The notes beneath the pieces are model-generated. The model did not search any database. It was not told where the DNA came from and saw nothing but the letters and a program-made list of their open reading frames with translations. 64,000 nucleotides of DNA, from NCBI GenBank assembly GCA_000024525.1, contig CP001769.1:1178001-1242000 (forward strand). The letters run 5' to 3'. Source of the stretch: Spirosoma linguale DSM 74. GTDB taxonomy: Bacteria; Bacteroidota; Bacteroidia; Cytophagales; Spirosomataceae. This document shows positions 1 to 9,362 of this stretch, piece after piece; the stretch's first letter is position 1, and each line of letters starts with the position of its first letter. The translations under genes and the position numbers were made by a program.

Positions 1-1
1 G

Positions 2-61
2 GGTGGTAATCAGAATAACGAGGTTTACAAAGCAGCTGCGGGCGGAACGAAAGGTAAATAA
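2..61 (+). CDS. 3' end of an unidentified gene (truncated by window edge)
   Basis: The frame beginning at base 2 is open and ends in TAA at 59-61, giving a 19-residue tail rich in Gly, Ala, Asn and Lys. It lies 73 bases upstream of the DUF1080 gene on the same strand, so it could be the preceding member of the sugar cluster. The fragment is too short to assign a family, and it could also be a chance open frame. Confidence 0.4.
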   Translation, partial: GGNQNNEVYKAAAGGTKGK

Positions 62-134
62 TATAAGGCGTAGTTATGGTCTGGTTTTATTCGGGCTATA
101 GCTACGCTTTACAAATTCTAACGATAAGATCGAC

Positions 135-914
135 ATGATTAAAAACATAAGGCTCAACTTTATCCAGCTTGGTCTGATGCTTGCTGTTATTGCAACGGTC
201 AGTATCAATATGTCTTGTGTGGCGCAAAAAAAGAAAAATGGCTTTGTAAAAATATTCGATGGTAAATCGCTCAAAGGCTGGGATGGTGACCCAACCTATT
301 GGCGGGTAGAAAACGGAAATCTGGTCGGGGAGATTACCCCGTCAACCCTCCTCAAAACCAATAACTTTATCATCTGGCGCGGGGGCGAGCCCGGCGATTT
401 TGAGTTTACCGGTGAGTTTAACATTACCGAAGCGGGTAACTCAGGTATTAATTATCGAAGTGAGCAATTGACCGATGTGCCTTTTGCCTTACGCGGGTAT
501 CAGGCCGATATTGACGGACAAAACCGCTATACAGGCCAGAATTATGAAGAACGGAAACGGACAACGCTGGCGTATCGTGGCCAGAAGACAACCATACCGC
601 CCTATACAGGTGAGGCAACTCCAGAGGCTGTTCGAGCCAATGTGAAGCGAAATGCCTGGGGTGGATTGACCGTTACCGGCTCGCTGGGTAGCTCAGACTC
701 TCTCAAAACATTTATTAAAAGCCAGGATTGGAACACGTTTCGGTTGGTCGTCAAAGGCAATCGTCTGCAACATTATATCAATGATATTTTGATGAGCGAT
801 GTAACGGATGAAGACACCGTTAATGGTAAGGCAAAAGGACTGCTGGGCGTTCAGGTGCACGTAGGTCCCCCCATGAAAGTACAGTATCGAAACCTGATGC
901 TGAAGCAACTGTAG
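135..914 (+). CDS. DUF1080 (3-keto-disaccharide hydrolase/lyase family) exported protein
   Basis: This 259-residue protein has a hydrophobic leader (about residues 8-28) ending SCVAQ, which suggests export with cleavage before Gln; the Cys could alternatively make it a weak lipoprotein. The mature part starts with the typical DUF1080 opening (IFDGKSLKGW) and continues with the Trp/Gly-rich concanavalin-like fold ending VQYRNLML. Characterised members of Pfam DUF1080 act on 3-keto-glycosides, cleaving the glycosidic bond after a dehydrogenase has oxidised C3. The following isomerase and Gfo/Idh/MocA genes fit that role. Substrate is unknown. The family assignment is firm; the enzymatic role is inference. 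Confidence 0.88.
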   Translation: MIKNIRLNFIQLGLMLAVIATVSINMSCVAQKKKNGFVKIFDGKSLKGWDGDPTYWRVENGNLVGEITPSTLLKTNNFIIWRGGEPGDFEFTGEFNITEAGNSGINYRSEQLTDVPFALRGYQADIDGQNRYTGQNYEERKRTTLAYRGQKTTIPPYTGEATPEAVRANVKRNAWGGLTVTGSLGSSDSLKTFIKSQDWNTFRLVVKGNRLQHYINDILMSDVTDEDTVNGKAKGLLGVQVHVGPPMKVQYRNLMLKQL

Positions 915-1020
915 GTTGATTAATCGTTATTGGTTATTAGTTATCATTTTTATGCTCAATGACTAATAATTAATGGCCAATAACGATTAACTGCTAACTA
1001 ATCACTAATAACAATTAACC
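915..1020. repeat. AT-rich palindromic repeat (TTATTGGTTATTAG family)
   Basis: The left half contains TAATCGTTATTGG and the right half contains its complement, CCAATAACGATTA, with more imperfect TAATAA/TTATTA pairing around them. Similar words recur at 28203-28282 and 40415-40520, so this is one of several related elements. It fills the gap between two collinear genes and ends in an in-frame stop nine bases before the TTG start of the next gene. Confidence 0.7.
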
Positions 1021-1024
1021 AGCC

Positions 1025-2086
1025 TTGACTCAACAATCCTGGACAGACAAAGTATCCAACCCAGCCCAAATCGGCGGTATCGAAACATCCATTCTCGACA
1101 ATGGAACTGGCCGGGGCACTCGTATCGCGTGGATAAATACCGGCACCGGCCTACGCTATAAAGTCGTCATTGACCGGGCTATGGACATTGCCGATGCTTT
1201 TTTCAATCAACATAGCCTGGCCTGGCTCAGCCATACGGGCATTACGCCCCCTCAGCCACTCTCCGACAAGGGGGCAGACTGGCTCCGTACATTTGGGGGT
1301 GGATTGCTTACTACCTGCGGCCTCTCGCATGTGGGTGGCCCCGAGCAGGATGCTTTTGGCGAGCGTGGGTTGCACGGGCAGATAAGCAACAGCCCGGCCG
1401 AAATCGAATCCATTATTCAGCCCGACCCACTTAGGGGACAATTGGAGATGAGCATAACCGGCCGGATTAAGGAAACCAAAATATTCGGTCCCAGTCTGGA
1501 GTTGCGACGCACTATTTCCGGAACGCTCGGGCAGCCCTTCATTCGAATTCACGACGAAGTCATAAACCGGGCCAATACACCGGCACCTCACATGCTGCTG
1601 TACCATTTTAATTTCGGTTGGCCATTAGTCGATGAAGGGACAGATATTATCTGGAAAGGCAACTGGCAGGCGCGGGAAGGGGGAATCAATGCGGATATCT
1701 TCCACGAAGGCAACGACTTTCGTAAATGCCCGGCACCTTTGGATACGCACGGTGGTACGGGCGAAGCCGTGGCTTCCATTGATAGTACGCCCGACAGTTC
1801 TGGGCAATGTACAGCCGGTTTGCATAACGCTCAACTGGGCATGGCCGTAGCCTTACGGTTCCGGAAAGATCAATTGCCCTGGCTCATTAATTGGCAACAC
1901 TGGGGAAAAGGTGAGTACGTCACGGGTTTGGAGCCCACAACCAATCCACTTATTGGCCAGGCAAAAGCGCGTGAACAAAACGAACTCATTTTCCTGAAAT
2001 CAGGAGAAACGAGGTATTACGACCTTGAATTAGAAATTTTACATGAGAAAGTAACAATTGCTGACTTTCTTGCCAAACAACTCTAG
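1025..2086 (+). CDS. DUF4432 family (aldose-1-epimerase-like) protein
   Basis: The 353-residue protein matches the DUF4432 family, a galactose-mutarotase-like beta-sandwich. Supporting stretches are VIDRAMDIADA, the long FGGGLLTTCGLSHVGG segment, GLHGQISN and YHFNFGWPL. The only plausible start is TTG at 1025, because a stop codon lies nine bases upstream and the next Met is well inside the domain. There is no signal peptide, so it is probably cytoplasmic. It sits between DUF1080 and a cupin, 21 bases ahead of the latter. The family usually accompanies sugar catabolic genes and may mutarotate or isomerise a keto sugar; the exact reaction is unknown. Confidence 0.85.
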   Translation: MTQQSWTDKVSNPAQIGGIETSILDNGTGRGTRIAWINTGTGLRYKVVIDRAMDIADAFFNQHSLAWLSHTGITPPQPLSDKGADWLRTFGGGLLTTCGLSHVGGPEQDAFGERGLHGQISNSPAEIESIIQPDPLRGQLEMSITGRIKETKIFGPSLELRRTISGTLGQPFIRIHDEVINRANTPAPHMLLYHFNFGWPLVDEGTDIIWKGNWQAREGGINADIFHEGNDFRKCPAPLDTHGGTGEAVASIDSTPDSSGQCTAGLHNAQLGMAVALRFRKDQLPWLINWQHWGKGEYVTGLEPTTNPLIGQAKAREQNELIFLKSGETRYYDLELEILHEKVTIADFLAKQL

Positions 2087-2107
2087 CTGACTATTAATAC
2101 ACCCTAC

Positions 2108-3325
2108 ATGGAAACAACGTCAACACTCAGTGTCATTGAAAAAGCATTAGAACAAGGGAAGGGGGTTTTACGGCTGACCCCAACCTGGGTACCCCGGTCG
2201 TTTTGCGTTCCAGGCCGTCGAATCAAATTGCACCCGGATGATTATTATGTGCTGGGTGGCGAGCGGGGCGGTATCGATGAACGCTGGTTCTCGTCGACCA
2301 CACCCGCCAAAAATGGTCCGCTTACGGGCGAAAACGAAGGGTTGAGTCATGTTGTCTTTAACGACAACGGACAGGAAGTTCAGTTCCTGCTGAAAGATGC
2401 CGTGAATGAATTGAAAGGCGAACTCATCGGCGATCGTTTATGGAATGAATACCAGGCCTGGCCTATGTACTCCAAGTTTTTTGATAACATGGGTCCGTTG
2501 CCGCATCATCTGCATCACAACGATGAGCAGGCAGCCCTGATTGGTCAGTTGGGAAAACCCGAGGCCTATTATTTTCCGCCACAAGTCAACAATCACGGTG
2601 GCGATTTTCCTTACACATTCTTTGGTATCGCGCCGGGCACGTCGAAAGAGCAAATAAAGGAGTGCCTGCAAAACTTCACGAAAGGCGATAACAAGATTAC
2701 TAACTATTCATCGGCTTACCGGCTGGAGCCGGGAACGGGCTGGGATGTTCCACCGGGTTTGCTCCATGCCCCCGGCAGCATGTGTACCTACGAGCCTCAG
2801 AAAGCGTCGGACGTGTTCGCCATGTACCAGTCGCTGGTAAATGAAGCCATCATTCCCGAAGAATTATTGTGGAATGGTACACCCAAAGATCGTATTGGCG
2901 ACTATGACCAGTTGATGGAAGCCATCGACTGGGACCTGAACGTCGATCCGCAAATGATGGCCAATCGGTTTATGAGACCCAAACCCGTACGGCCCCTGGA
3001 GGAAATGGAAGGCTACGTTGAAACCTGGGTTTGCTACAAATCCGATGCGTTCAGTGCCAAAGAACTTACTGTATTGCCGGGCCAAACGGTCACTATTAAA
3101 GACAGCGCGGCTTATGGTCTGATCATGATGCAGGGGCACGGCAAACTGAACGATTGGAACATCGAAACGCCAACGATGATCCGGTATGGCCAGCTGACGA
3201 ATGATGAATTCTTCGTGAGCGAAAAAGCGGCTATGGAAGGCGTAACCATCGTTAATGCCTCGTCGACCGATCCCATTGTCATGCTAAAACACTTTGGTCC
3301 CGGAAACCCTGATTTAGTATTATAA
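2108..3325 (+). CDS. mannose-6-phosphate-isomerase-like cupin protein
   Basis: This 405-residue cytoplasmic protein carries a metal-type cupin motif, HLHHNDEQ, near residues 136-143, and WDVPPGLLHAPG near residue 214. The latter resembles the second metal and substrate strand of type I phosphomannose isomerases. A second cupin-like half follows (residues 300-400). It starts at ATG 2108, 21 bases after the previous gene, so the two are probably co-transcribed. Within a cluster of keto-sugar enzymes it could isomerise an unphosphorylated or oxidised hexose. Family placement rests on these motifs, and it could equally be a non-catalytic sugar-binding cupin. Confidence 0.7.
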   Translation: METTSTLSVIEKALEQGKGVLRLTPTWVPRSFCVPGRRIKLHPDDYYVLGGERGGIDERWFSSTTPAKNGPLTGENEGLSHVVFNDNGQEVQFLLKDAVNELKGELIGDRLWNEYQAWPMYSKFFDNMGPLPHHLHHNDEQAALIGQLGKPEAYYFPPQVNNHGGDFPYTFFGIAPGTSKEQIKECLQNFTKGDNKITNYSSAYRLEPGTGWDVPPGLLHAPGSMCTYEPQKASDVFAMYQSLVNEAIIPEELLWNGTPKDRIGDYDQLMEAIDWDLNVDPQMMANRFMRPKPVRPLEEMEGYVETWVCYKSDAFSAKELTVLPGQTVTIKDSAAYGLIMMQGHGKLNDWNIETPTMIRYGQLTNDEFFVSEKAAMEGVTIVNASSTDPIVMLKHFGPGNPDLVL

Positions 3326-3329
3326 ACTG

Positions 3330-3455
3330 TTGTTACACAGAGATTCGCAGAGAGTAGAGGAGGTACACAGAGATTCTTTTATTTTGTAAATACATCTCCG
3401 TGAGTCTTTCTATTCTCTGTGCATCTCTGTGTGACAATTTCTCAATAAACCATAT
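3330..3455. repeat. imperfect palindromic repeat (ACACAGAGAT family)
   Basis: The left arm (ACACAGAGATTCGCAGAGAG) pairs imperfectly with the right arm (TTCTCTGTGCATCTCTGTGT), and an extra copy of ACACAGAGATTC lies between them. It occupies nearly the whole 141-base gap between the cupin and TIM-barrel genes. It differs in sequence from the other repeat families in this window. Confidence 0.65.
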
Positions 3456-3466
3456 AACCAACCCCC

Positions 3467-4495
3467 ATGAACGAGAATAACTATCCAAAACTCCACAATG
3501 CCATGTGGCCGGGTGTTGTCGGCAAAGGTCCGGATTCAGAACCCGTTATTGGCTTCGATACGATGCTGGAACTGACAGCTTCGGCTGAAGTTGATGGCGT
3601 GAAATTCGATGGTGTCGACCTGGCACTGTTCGAGCACATCGACGTCAATATTTCGGATGATGAGATTAAAAAACTGGCTGATAAAGTCGGTGGCTACAAC
3701 CTGAAAATTGGCTCCCTGGTAGCCCCTATCTGGGGTGGACCGGCTATGGGAAGCAAGGAAGATCGGGCCAACTTCGTGGAGATGGTTCGTAAATCCTGCC
3801 ATATTGGCCAGAAACTAACCGAACTTGGTATTCGGCCAAGTGGCGTGGTTCGGATTGACTCGGCCAGCTCTCCCCACGACTGGGATGCCGACCCCACCGG
3901 AAATTCTAAATTAATTGCCCAGACCTTCCGCGAAGCCTGCGATGTGGCGGCTGATTACGGCGAGAAACTGGCCGCTGAGGGCGAAATCTGCTGGGGCGGT
4001 ATGCACAGCTGGAAAACTATGCTCGAAACGCTGGAAGCTGTCGACCGGCCGAATATGGGTTTTCAGGCCGATATGGCGCATACGCTGCTGTACACCATGG
4101 GCTACAACCGCGAACAGGACCGGATTCTACCCCCCGACTTTGACTGGAGTGACCGGGCCGCCCTGGATGAAGCCCTCAAAACATTAACCAAAGCATTACG
4201 CCCCTGGACGATCGACTTTCACGTCGCCCAAAACGACGGAACCGTGTTTGGGTCGGGGTCTCATGACAAGACCGGTCGGCACTGTCAGGCGCTGGACCCC
4301 AATGGCAAACTCGACGTTGTTCATGACGCCGGTTATTGGCTGCGCGACGAAAATGGAGTGCTCACCAAAGCCTTTAAACACATTTGCTGGGACGGGTGTA
4401 TGTTCCCCAACGCCGTTATGACCAACCAGCAGACCTGGAACGACATTCTGGCCACTATGATCAAGGTCCGCAAAGAACACGGCTGGTACGAGTAG
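3467..4495 (+). CDS. sugar phosphate isomerase/epimerase-family TIM-barrel protein
   Basis: This 342-residue protein has the AP-endonuclease-2/xylose-isomerase-like barrel pattern. Candidate metal ligands are the Glu in AAEGEICWG, the Asp in FQADMAHT, the His in DFHVAQNDG and acidic or His residues in the following HDKTGRH. No signal peptide is present. In recently described 3-keto-glycoside pathways, proteins of this family act on the released keto sugar, and it lies between a cupin and a Gfo/Idh/MocA dehydrogenase. The annotation isomerase/epimerase is a family label; the real substrate may well be an unphosphorylated keto sugar. Confidence 0.82.
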   Translation: MNENNYPKLHNAMWPGVVGKGPDSEPVIGFDTMLELTASAEVDGVKFDGVDLALFEHIDVNISDDEIKKLADKVGGYNLKIGSLVAPIWGGPAMGSKEDRANFVEMVRKSCHIGQKLTELGIRPSGVVRIDSASSPHDWDADPTGNSKLIAQTFREACDVAADYGEKLAAEGEICWGGMHSWKTMLETLEAVDRPNMGFQADMAHTLLYTMGYNREQDRILPPDFDWSDRAALDEALKTLTKALRPWTIDFHVAQNDGTVFGSGSHDKTGRHCQALDPNGKLDVVHDAGYWLRDENGVLTKAFKHICWDGCMFPNAVMTNQQTWNDILATMIKVRKEHGWYE

Positions 4496-4502
4496 AGACC
4501 TA

Positions 4503-4541
4503 ATCTTTTGCGTCTATTTAGTAGCGCGATCTTTTACGTCT
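4503..4541. repeat. 13-base direct repeat pair
   Basis: ATCTTTTGCGTCT at 4503-4515 is repeated as ATCTTTTACGTCT at 4529-4541, with one mismatch and a 26-base period. It sits just before the Gfo/Idh/MocA start. It could be a regulator site or a remnant repeat. Confidence 0.4.
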
Positions 4542-4567
4542 GTACACCCCAATAACCACCTAAAAAC

Positions 4568-5725
4568 ATGACACCCAAAAAAGAGATACGAATTGGATTA
4601 ATTGGTACCGGCTTAATGGGCCGGACACACTCAAATGGATATAAACGCATTGGTGACTTCTTCCCCGAACTGGAATACCGGCCGGTTCTGAAAGTGGTTT
4701 GTTCGCGCAATGCCGAGAACGTACAGAAATTTGCCGATCAGTGGGGGTATGAGTCCGTAGAAACTGACTGGCGGGCCGTAATTGCCCGCGACGATGTCGA
4801 CGCCATTGACATTTGTACACCGAACGATTCACACGCCGAAATCGCCATTGCCGCTGCTGAAGCGGGTAAAATGATTCTGTGCGAAAAACCCCTCGCCCGT
4901 ACCGTTGCCGAAGCCCAGAAGATGGTGGATGCTGTCGAAAAAGCGGGTGTTAAGAATACCGTTTGGTACAACTACCGTCGGGTTCCTGCTGTTACCCTGG
5001 CCAAGCAGATCGTTGATTCGGGTAAGCTGGGCAAGATTTTCCATTACCGGGCTAACTTTTTGCAGGATTGGACTATAAGTGCCGACCTGCCACAAGGGGG
5101 CGCGGCCCTCTGGCGGCTGGATTCGGACGCTGCTGGATCTGGTGTAACGGGCGATTTGCTGGCCCACTGTATCGACACCGCCATGTGGATTAACGGAGCT
5201 ATCACCGACGTATCGGCCGTAACCGAGACATTCATTAAAGAACGTGTGCACCAATTGACCGGACAGGTGCAGAAAGTGGGTATCGACGATGCCTGTATTT
5301 TCCACTGCCACTTCGAAAATGGCTCGCTTGGCCTTTTCGAAGCTACCCGCTATGCCCGTGGGCACAAGGCGCTGTACACGCTCGAAATCAACGGTGAACA
5401 CGCATCCATTCGCTGGGATCTGCACGATATGAACCGCCTGGAATACTTCGATCATGCTGATGATTCGGTAGTTCGGGGCTGGCGTTCTATCCTGGTGACA
5501 GACAGCGATCAACCCTACATGAAACGCTGGTGGATTCCCGGTACCATTATTGGTTACGAACACACGTTTGTACACCAGGCGGCTGATTTCTTTAAAAGTC
5601 TGGAAACGGGTGAGTCGTGTGCGCCAACATTTCAGGATGCGCTGGAAACCCAGAAAGTATGCGAAGCCGTTATCGAATCGGCAACGTCAAGAAGCTGGAA
5701 AGAAACAGGTGCTAAAAATATTTAG
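4568..5725 (+). CDS. Gfo/Idh/MocA family oxidoreductase
   Basis: The 385-residue protein starts with a Rossmann fold motif (GLIGTGLMG), followed by [22 protein letters not shown] segments and the signature [12 protein letters not shown]. The C-terminal part is the usual alpha/beta substrate domain ([21 protein letters not shown]). It has no leader, so it is cytoplasmic and NAD(P)-dependent by family. It closes the cluster, 72 bases after the TIM-barrel gene and just before a terminator. In the keto-glycoside scheme, such enzymes oxidise C3 of a sugar or reduce the 3-keto product. Family is firm; substrate is inferred from neighbours only. Confidence 0.9.
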   Translation: MTPKKEIRIGLIGTGLMGRTHSNGYKRIGDFFPELEYRPVLKVVCSRNAENVQKFADQWGYESVETDWRAVIARDDVDAIDICTPNDSHAEIAIAAAEAGKMILCEKPLARTVAEAQKMVDAVEKAGVKNTVWYNYRRVPAVTLAKQIVDSGKLGKIFHYRANFLQDWTISADLPQGGAALWRLDSDAAGSGVTGDLLAHCIDTAMWINGAITDVSAVTETFIKERVHQLTGQVQKVGIDDACIFHCHFENGSLGLFEATRYARGHKALYTLEINGEHASIRWDLHDMNRLEYFDHADDSVVRGWRSILVTDSDQPYMKRWWIPGTIIGYEHTFVHQAADFFKSLETGESCAPTFQDALETQKVCEAVIESATSRSWKETGAKNI

Positions 5726-5741
5726 CGTTCGTTAAGACCAG

Positions 5742-5774
5742 AAAAAGTGGATGCCTCAGGTGTCCACTTTTTTT
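5742..5774 (+). terminator. rho-independent terminator of the sugar cluster
   Basis: AAAAAGTGGA and TCCACTTTTT pair as a 10-base stem, followed by further T residues on the plus strand. It lies 17 bases after the Gfo/Idh/MocA stop codon and marks the end of the cluster. Confidence 0.75.
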
Positions 5775-5958
5775 GTATCTGCCATTGATCGAACGATCAG
5801 AAAGAGCCCAATTAACTTTTGCATCTTTTCGATAAGTCAGTATAAACGCAGGCGTAAATATGAAATAATTATCAATGGTTTGGCATACCCTATGATAGTC
5901 TGTAATGAAAAGTCCCTAATTTGTGCCTGATTACGTCGACAATCTACCCTATATTCTA

Positions 5959-8757
5959 ATGGTTCAAAAAATTCTCCTTTCGTTTATGCTTGCCCTGTCG
6001 CTAGGTATTTCAGCGGTTCAGGCGCAGACAATTCCTACCCCCAAAGAGCATTTTGGCTTCAATATTGGTGATGACTATCACCTGGCCACTTACACCCAGA
6101 CTGAAGCTTATTTTAAAAAGCTTGCGGCATCGGATCGTACTAAACTGACTGATATTGGCCTTACAGAAGAAGGACGCCATCAGTTTATGATGATCGTTTC
6201 TTCGCCCGAAAACCTAAAAAAACTCGATACTTACAAAAGTATTTCGCAGAAACTCGCCCGTGCCGAAGGCATTACTGAAGAGCAGGCCCGTGCGCTGTCG
6301 GCCGAAGGGAAAGCCATCGTCTGGATCGATGGTGGATTGCATGCTACCGAAACGGTGGGTACGCACCAACTCATCGAAACGGCTTATCAACTGGTAACCC
6401 GTAAAGACCCAGAAACACTCAAGATTCTTGACAACGTTGTTATCCTGATGACTCACGCCAATCCGGACGGTCAGGAGATCGTTTCGAACTGGTATATGCG
6501 CAACCCAACGCCCGAAAAGCGGACGCTGGACAACCTGCCTCGTCTGTATCAGAAATACGTAGGCCACGACAACAACCGTGATTTTTTCATCATGAATATG
6601 AAGGAGTCGCAGAACATCGGTCGCCAGTTGTTCGTGGAATGGATGCCGCAAATTATGTACAATCACCACCAGCGTGGCCCGGCTGGTTCGGTTCTGGCCG
6701 GACCCCCCTATCGTGACCCGTTTAACTACGTGTTCGATCCGCTGATGATTACGGGTATCGATGCGTTGGGTGCGGCCATGATTAACCGGCTGAATGCTGA
6801 AAACAAGCCGGGTTTTACCCGGTTAGGCGGTTCTGTTTTTTCGACCTGGTATAACGGCGGGCTTCGTACAACGACACACTTTCATAACATGATTGGCTTG
6901 CTGACCGAAATTATCGGCAACCCGACCCCCGAAGATGTTCCGCTCGTACCTAACCGTTTGATTCCAAATGGCAACACGCCGTTTCCGGTTACTCCGCAGA
7001 AATGGCACTTCAAGCAGTCGATTGATTACTCCGTTTCGCTGAACTACGCAACGTTGAACTATGCCGCACGCCATGCCGACGAGTTGCTGTATAACATCTA
7101 TCGGATGGGTAAAAACTCCATTGAGCGGGGTAGTAAAGATTACTGGACGTTGTCGCCAAAGCGGATTGACGCCATCACACAGGCTTACCAGACCGATCAG
7201 AAGAAAGCCACCTCGGGTGCTGCTGCCAGTCCCGATCAGTATGGCCTGTTACCGCGTGGCGGTGGCATGCCCGTTAAGTACTTCGACACAATCATGAAAG
7301 CCCCGGTGCTTCGTGATCCTCGTGGTTTTATCATCACCGCTAACCAACCAGACTTTCCAACGGCGGTTAAGTTTGTCAACGCGCTGATAAAAACGGGTAT
7401 TCAGATTCAGGTGGCGACGGCCGATTTCGCCGTGGCGGGTAAAAAGTATCCGGCGGGTTCATACATCGTTAAGACCGATCAGGCGTTCCGGCCGCACGTA
7501 ATTGACATGTTTGAACCACAGGATCACCCAAATGATTTTCAGTATCCGGGTGGCCCTCCAGTGCGTCCATACGATGCGGCTGGCTGGACGTTAGCGTACC
7601 AGATGGGTGTTCAGTTCGACCGTGTGCTGGACGGATTCGACGGGCCATTCAAGAAACTGCCCTATGGTGAACTTCAATCGCCAAAAGGTCATCTGGATGG
7701 ATCAGCCGTGGCAGGCTATGTATTGGGCGCACGGGCTAACAACTCCTTTATTGCCGTTAATGACCTGCTGAAATCGGGTGTTGAGGTTTATCGGTTGCCC
7801 AACGGAGCAGGTGATAAGTCGGGCGTTGAAGCCGGTTCATTTTTTGTACCGTCATCGGCCAAAGCAAAAGCCTTACTGGATAAGTCTATCAATGATTTGG
7901 GTCTTGACGTAACGGGTCTGGCCAAGAAGCCAACTACCTCCATGATTAAGGTTGCGCCAATGCGCATCGCTCTGTGGGATACGTATGGTGGTTCAATGCC
8001 GTCGGGTTGGGTACGCTGGCTGATGGAGCAGTATCATTTTCCAATGCAGTTGATCTATGCGCAGGATATTGATGCTGGAGATCTGAAAAAGAAATATGAT
8101 GTAATTGTATTTGTAACCCGTGCTATTCCCGGTCTTGGAAACGCAGGATTAGGTCGGGGAGGGGATGGAGAATTTGCCGGTGGCCGAGAGCCAAAAGCAG
8201 AGGAACTGCCGAGTGAATACCGACCCTGGCTTGGCCGGATAACGGCTGATAAGTCGATTCCGCAGCTGAAAAAGTTTATGGAAGCAGGCGGCAATGTGGT
8301 GACTATTGGCTCCAGCACAAACCTGGCCTATCACCTGGGCTTACCCGTAAAGAATGCCCTGGTCGAAATGACGGCTAGTGGGCAGGAACGGCCGCTTCCT
8401 GCTGAGAAATATTATATTCCGGGCAGCATTCTCCAAGTCGATCTGGATTCCACGCAGCAGGCAACCTGGGGTATGCCGTCAAAAACGGATGTCTATTTCG
8501 ATGCCAGTCCGGTATTTAAAATAGCGCCGGATGCTATTGCAAAGGGGCAAGTGAAACCCCTGGCCTGGTTCTCGACGGCAAAGCCCTTGCGTAGCGGCTG
8601 GGCATGGGGACAGTCTTATTTGCAGGATGGAGTATCTGCCTTTATGGCACCGGTTGGTTCGGGTAAGCTCCTGGCTTTTGGACCCGAAATTACCTTCCGT
8701 GCTCAGGCTCAGGGAACGTTTAAGTTGTTGTTCAATCAGCTTTATGGGCTTAAGTAG
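5959..8757 (+). CDS. secreted M14-family zinc carboxypeptidase-like protein
   Basis: I chose ATG 5959 because the residues after it form a classical signal peptide (MVQKILLSFMLALSLG ... AVQAQ, cleavage before Gln); a GTG at 5923 would add 12 unlikely residues. The mature 932-residue product carries the M14 zinc motif HATE (H128, E131), an NNRDFF segment, a later NHHQRGP with the third ligand, and LLTEIIG, probably bearing the catalytic Glu. The long C-terminal half (from about residue 400) includes a glutamine-amidotransferase-like alpha/beta region (MRIALWDTYGG). It probably digests peptides in the periplasm or outside the cell. Monocistronic, convergent with the Spy-like gene. Confidence 0.88.
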   Translation: MVQKILLSFMLALSLGISAVQAQTIPTPKEHFGFNIGDDYHLATYTQTEAYFKKLAASDRTKLTDIGLTEEGRHQFMMIVSSPENLKKLDTYKSISQKLARAEGITEEQARALSAEGKAIVWIDGGLHATETVGTHQLIETAYQLVTRKDPETLKILDNVVILMTHANPDGQEIVSNWYMRNPTPEKRTLDNLPRLYQKYVGHDNNRDFFIMNMKESQNIGRQLFVEWMPQIMYNHHQRGPAGSVLAGPPYRDPFNYVFDPLMITGIDALGAAMINRLNAENKPGFTRLGGSVFSTWYNGGLRTTTHFHNMIGLLTEIIGNPTPEDVPLVPNRLIPNGNTPFPVTPQKWHFKQSIDYSVSLNYATLNYAARHADELLYNIYRMGKNSIERGSKDYWTLSPKRIDAITQAYQTDQKKATSGAAASPDQYGLLPRGGGMPVKYFDTIMKAPVLRDPRGFIITANQPDFPTAVKFVNALIKTGIQIQVATADFAVAGKKYPAGSYIVKTDQAFRPHVIDMFEPQDHPNDFQYPGGPPVRPYDAAGWTLAYQMGVQFDRVLDGFDGPFKKLPYGELQSPKGHLDGSAVAGYVLGARANNSFIAVNDLLKSGVEVYRLPNGAGDKSGVEAGSFFVPSSAKAKALLDKSINDLGLDVTGLAKKPTTSMIKVAPMRIALWDTYGGSMPSGWVRWLMEQYHFPMQLIYAQDIDAGDLKKKYDVIVFVTRAIPGLGNAGLGRGGDGEFAGGREPKAEELPSEYRPWLGRITADKSIPQLKKFMEAGGNVVTIGSSTNLAYHLGLPVKNALVEMTASGQERPLPAEKYYIPGSILQVDLDSTQQATWGMPSKTDVYFDASPVFKIAPDAIAKGQVKPLAWFSTAKPLRSGWAWGQSYLQDGVSAFMAPVGSGKLLAFGPEITFRAQAQGTFKLLFNQLYGLK

Positions 8758-8847
8758 CTTTTGATAAATGTGACTAATCATTTTGGCGCTTGATTATCAA
8801 AAGGTTAAGTGTCATATGCATGGAATGTTTGTCAGAGTTCAGACATA

Positions 8848-8880
8848 AAAAAGCCTGACAGGATGACTGTCAGGCTTTTT
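8848..8880. terminator. bidirectional terminator between peptidase and Spy-like gene
   Basis: AAAAAGCCTGACAG pairs with CTGTCAGGCTTTTT across a five-base loop. A-runs and T-runs flank both sides, so it can stop transcription from both convergent genes. Confidence 0.85.
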
Positions 8881-8899
8881 CGTGCGGTTAAGCTTTATC

Positions 8900-9334
8900 T
8901 TAATTGGAGTTGTTCAGTTTGTTCAACAGCATTTTGTTGAACATCTGCTCTGTATTATATAGTTCTTTTAGCTGTGCCGGGCTAATGACCTTCAGAAAAC
9001 GACTCATGTATTCCTGGTCAAGATCGGCGAGTTTTTGTTTGGTTGCATTAACCTCGCGCAAACCATCGACTAATTGATTGTCGTTTAAGCCAGTACGCGC
9101 TGGCTCATTATTCAGCTGTCGAATCCGCCGGTTCAGTTCCTGCTTCTTAGCATTGTAGTCGTTGTAAACAGCCCAAAATTGTGGGGCCTGATCGGTAGTC
9201 AGGTTAAGGCGATTGGTAATTAAACCAATCTTTGCTGATTCAATTTTCTGGCGTCCAGTAAGATCGTTCTGGGCGTAAACGAGTTGAGTCGTTAGTGTCA
9301 GAACAATTAGTAAGCCAATCCATACGTGTTTCAT
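8900..9334 (-). CDS. Spy/CpxP-like small periplasmic protein
   Basis: A start at 9334 gives MKHVWIGLLIVL..., a clear signal peptide ending VYAQ; ATG 9352 would add six residues. The mature ~125 residues are helical and charged, with an LTTDQ motif and a later ISPAQLKELY repeat, as in the Spy/CpxP (LTXXQ) family of periplasmic chaperone or metal-responsive proteins. It is the last gene of a probable operon with a putative anti-sigma factor and ECF sigma factor. That arrangement suggests its expression reports envelope stress. Family assignment is moderate because these proteins are short and divergent. Confidence 0.72.
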   Translation of the reverse strand: MKHVWIGLLIVLTLTTQLVYAQNDLTGRQKIESAKIGLITNRLNLTTDQAPQFWAVYNDYNAKKQELNRRIRQLNNEPARTGLNDNQLVDGLREVNATKQKLADLDQEYMSRFLKVISPAQLKELYNTEQMFNKMLLNKLNNSN

Positions 9335-9362
9335 CGCGGTAAAGTTAACCATGCTTTTTAAA

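Noticed and set aside
4829..5575. 248-codon frame opposite the Gfo/Idh/MocA gene
   Set aside because: No recognisable domain; the antisense shadow of a well-supported gene.
5923..5958. GTG start of the M14 peptidase
   Set aside because: It would place 12 residues ahead of a complete signal peptide; ATG 5959 gives a normal leader.
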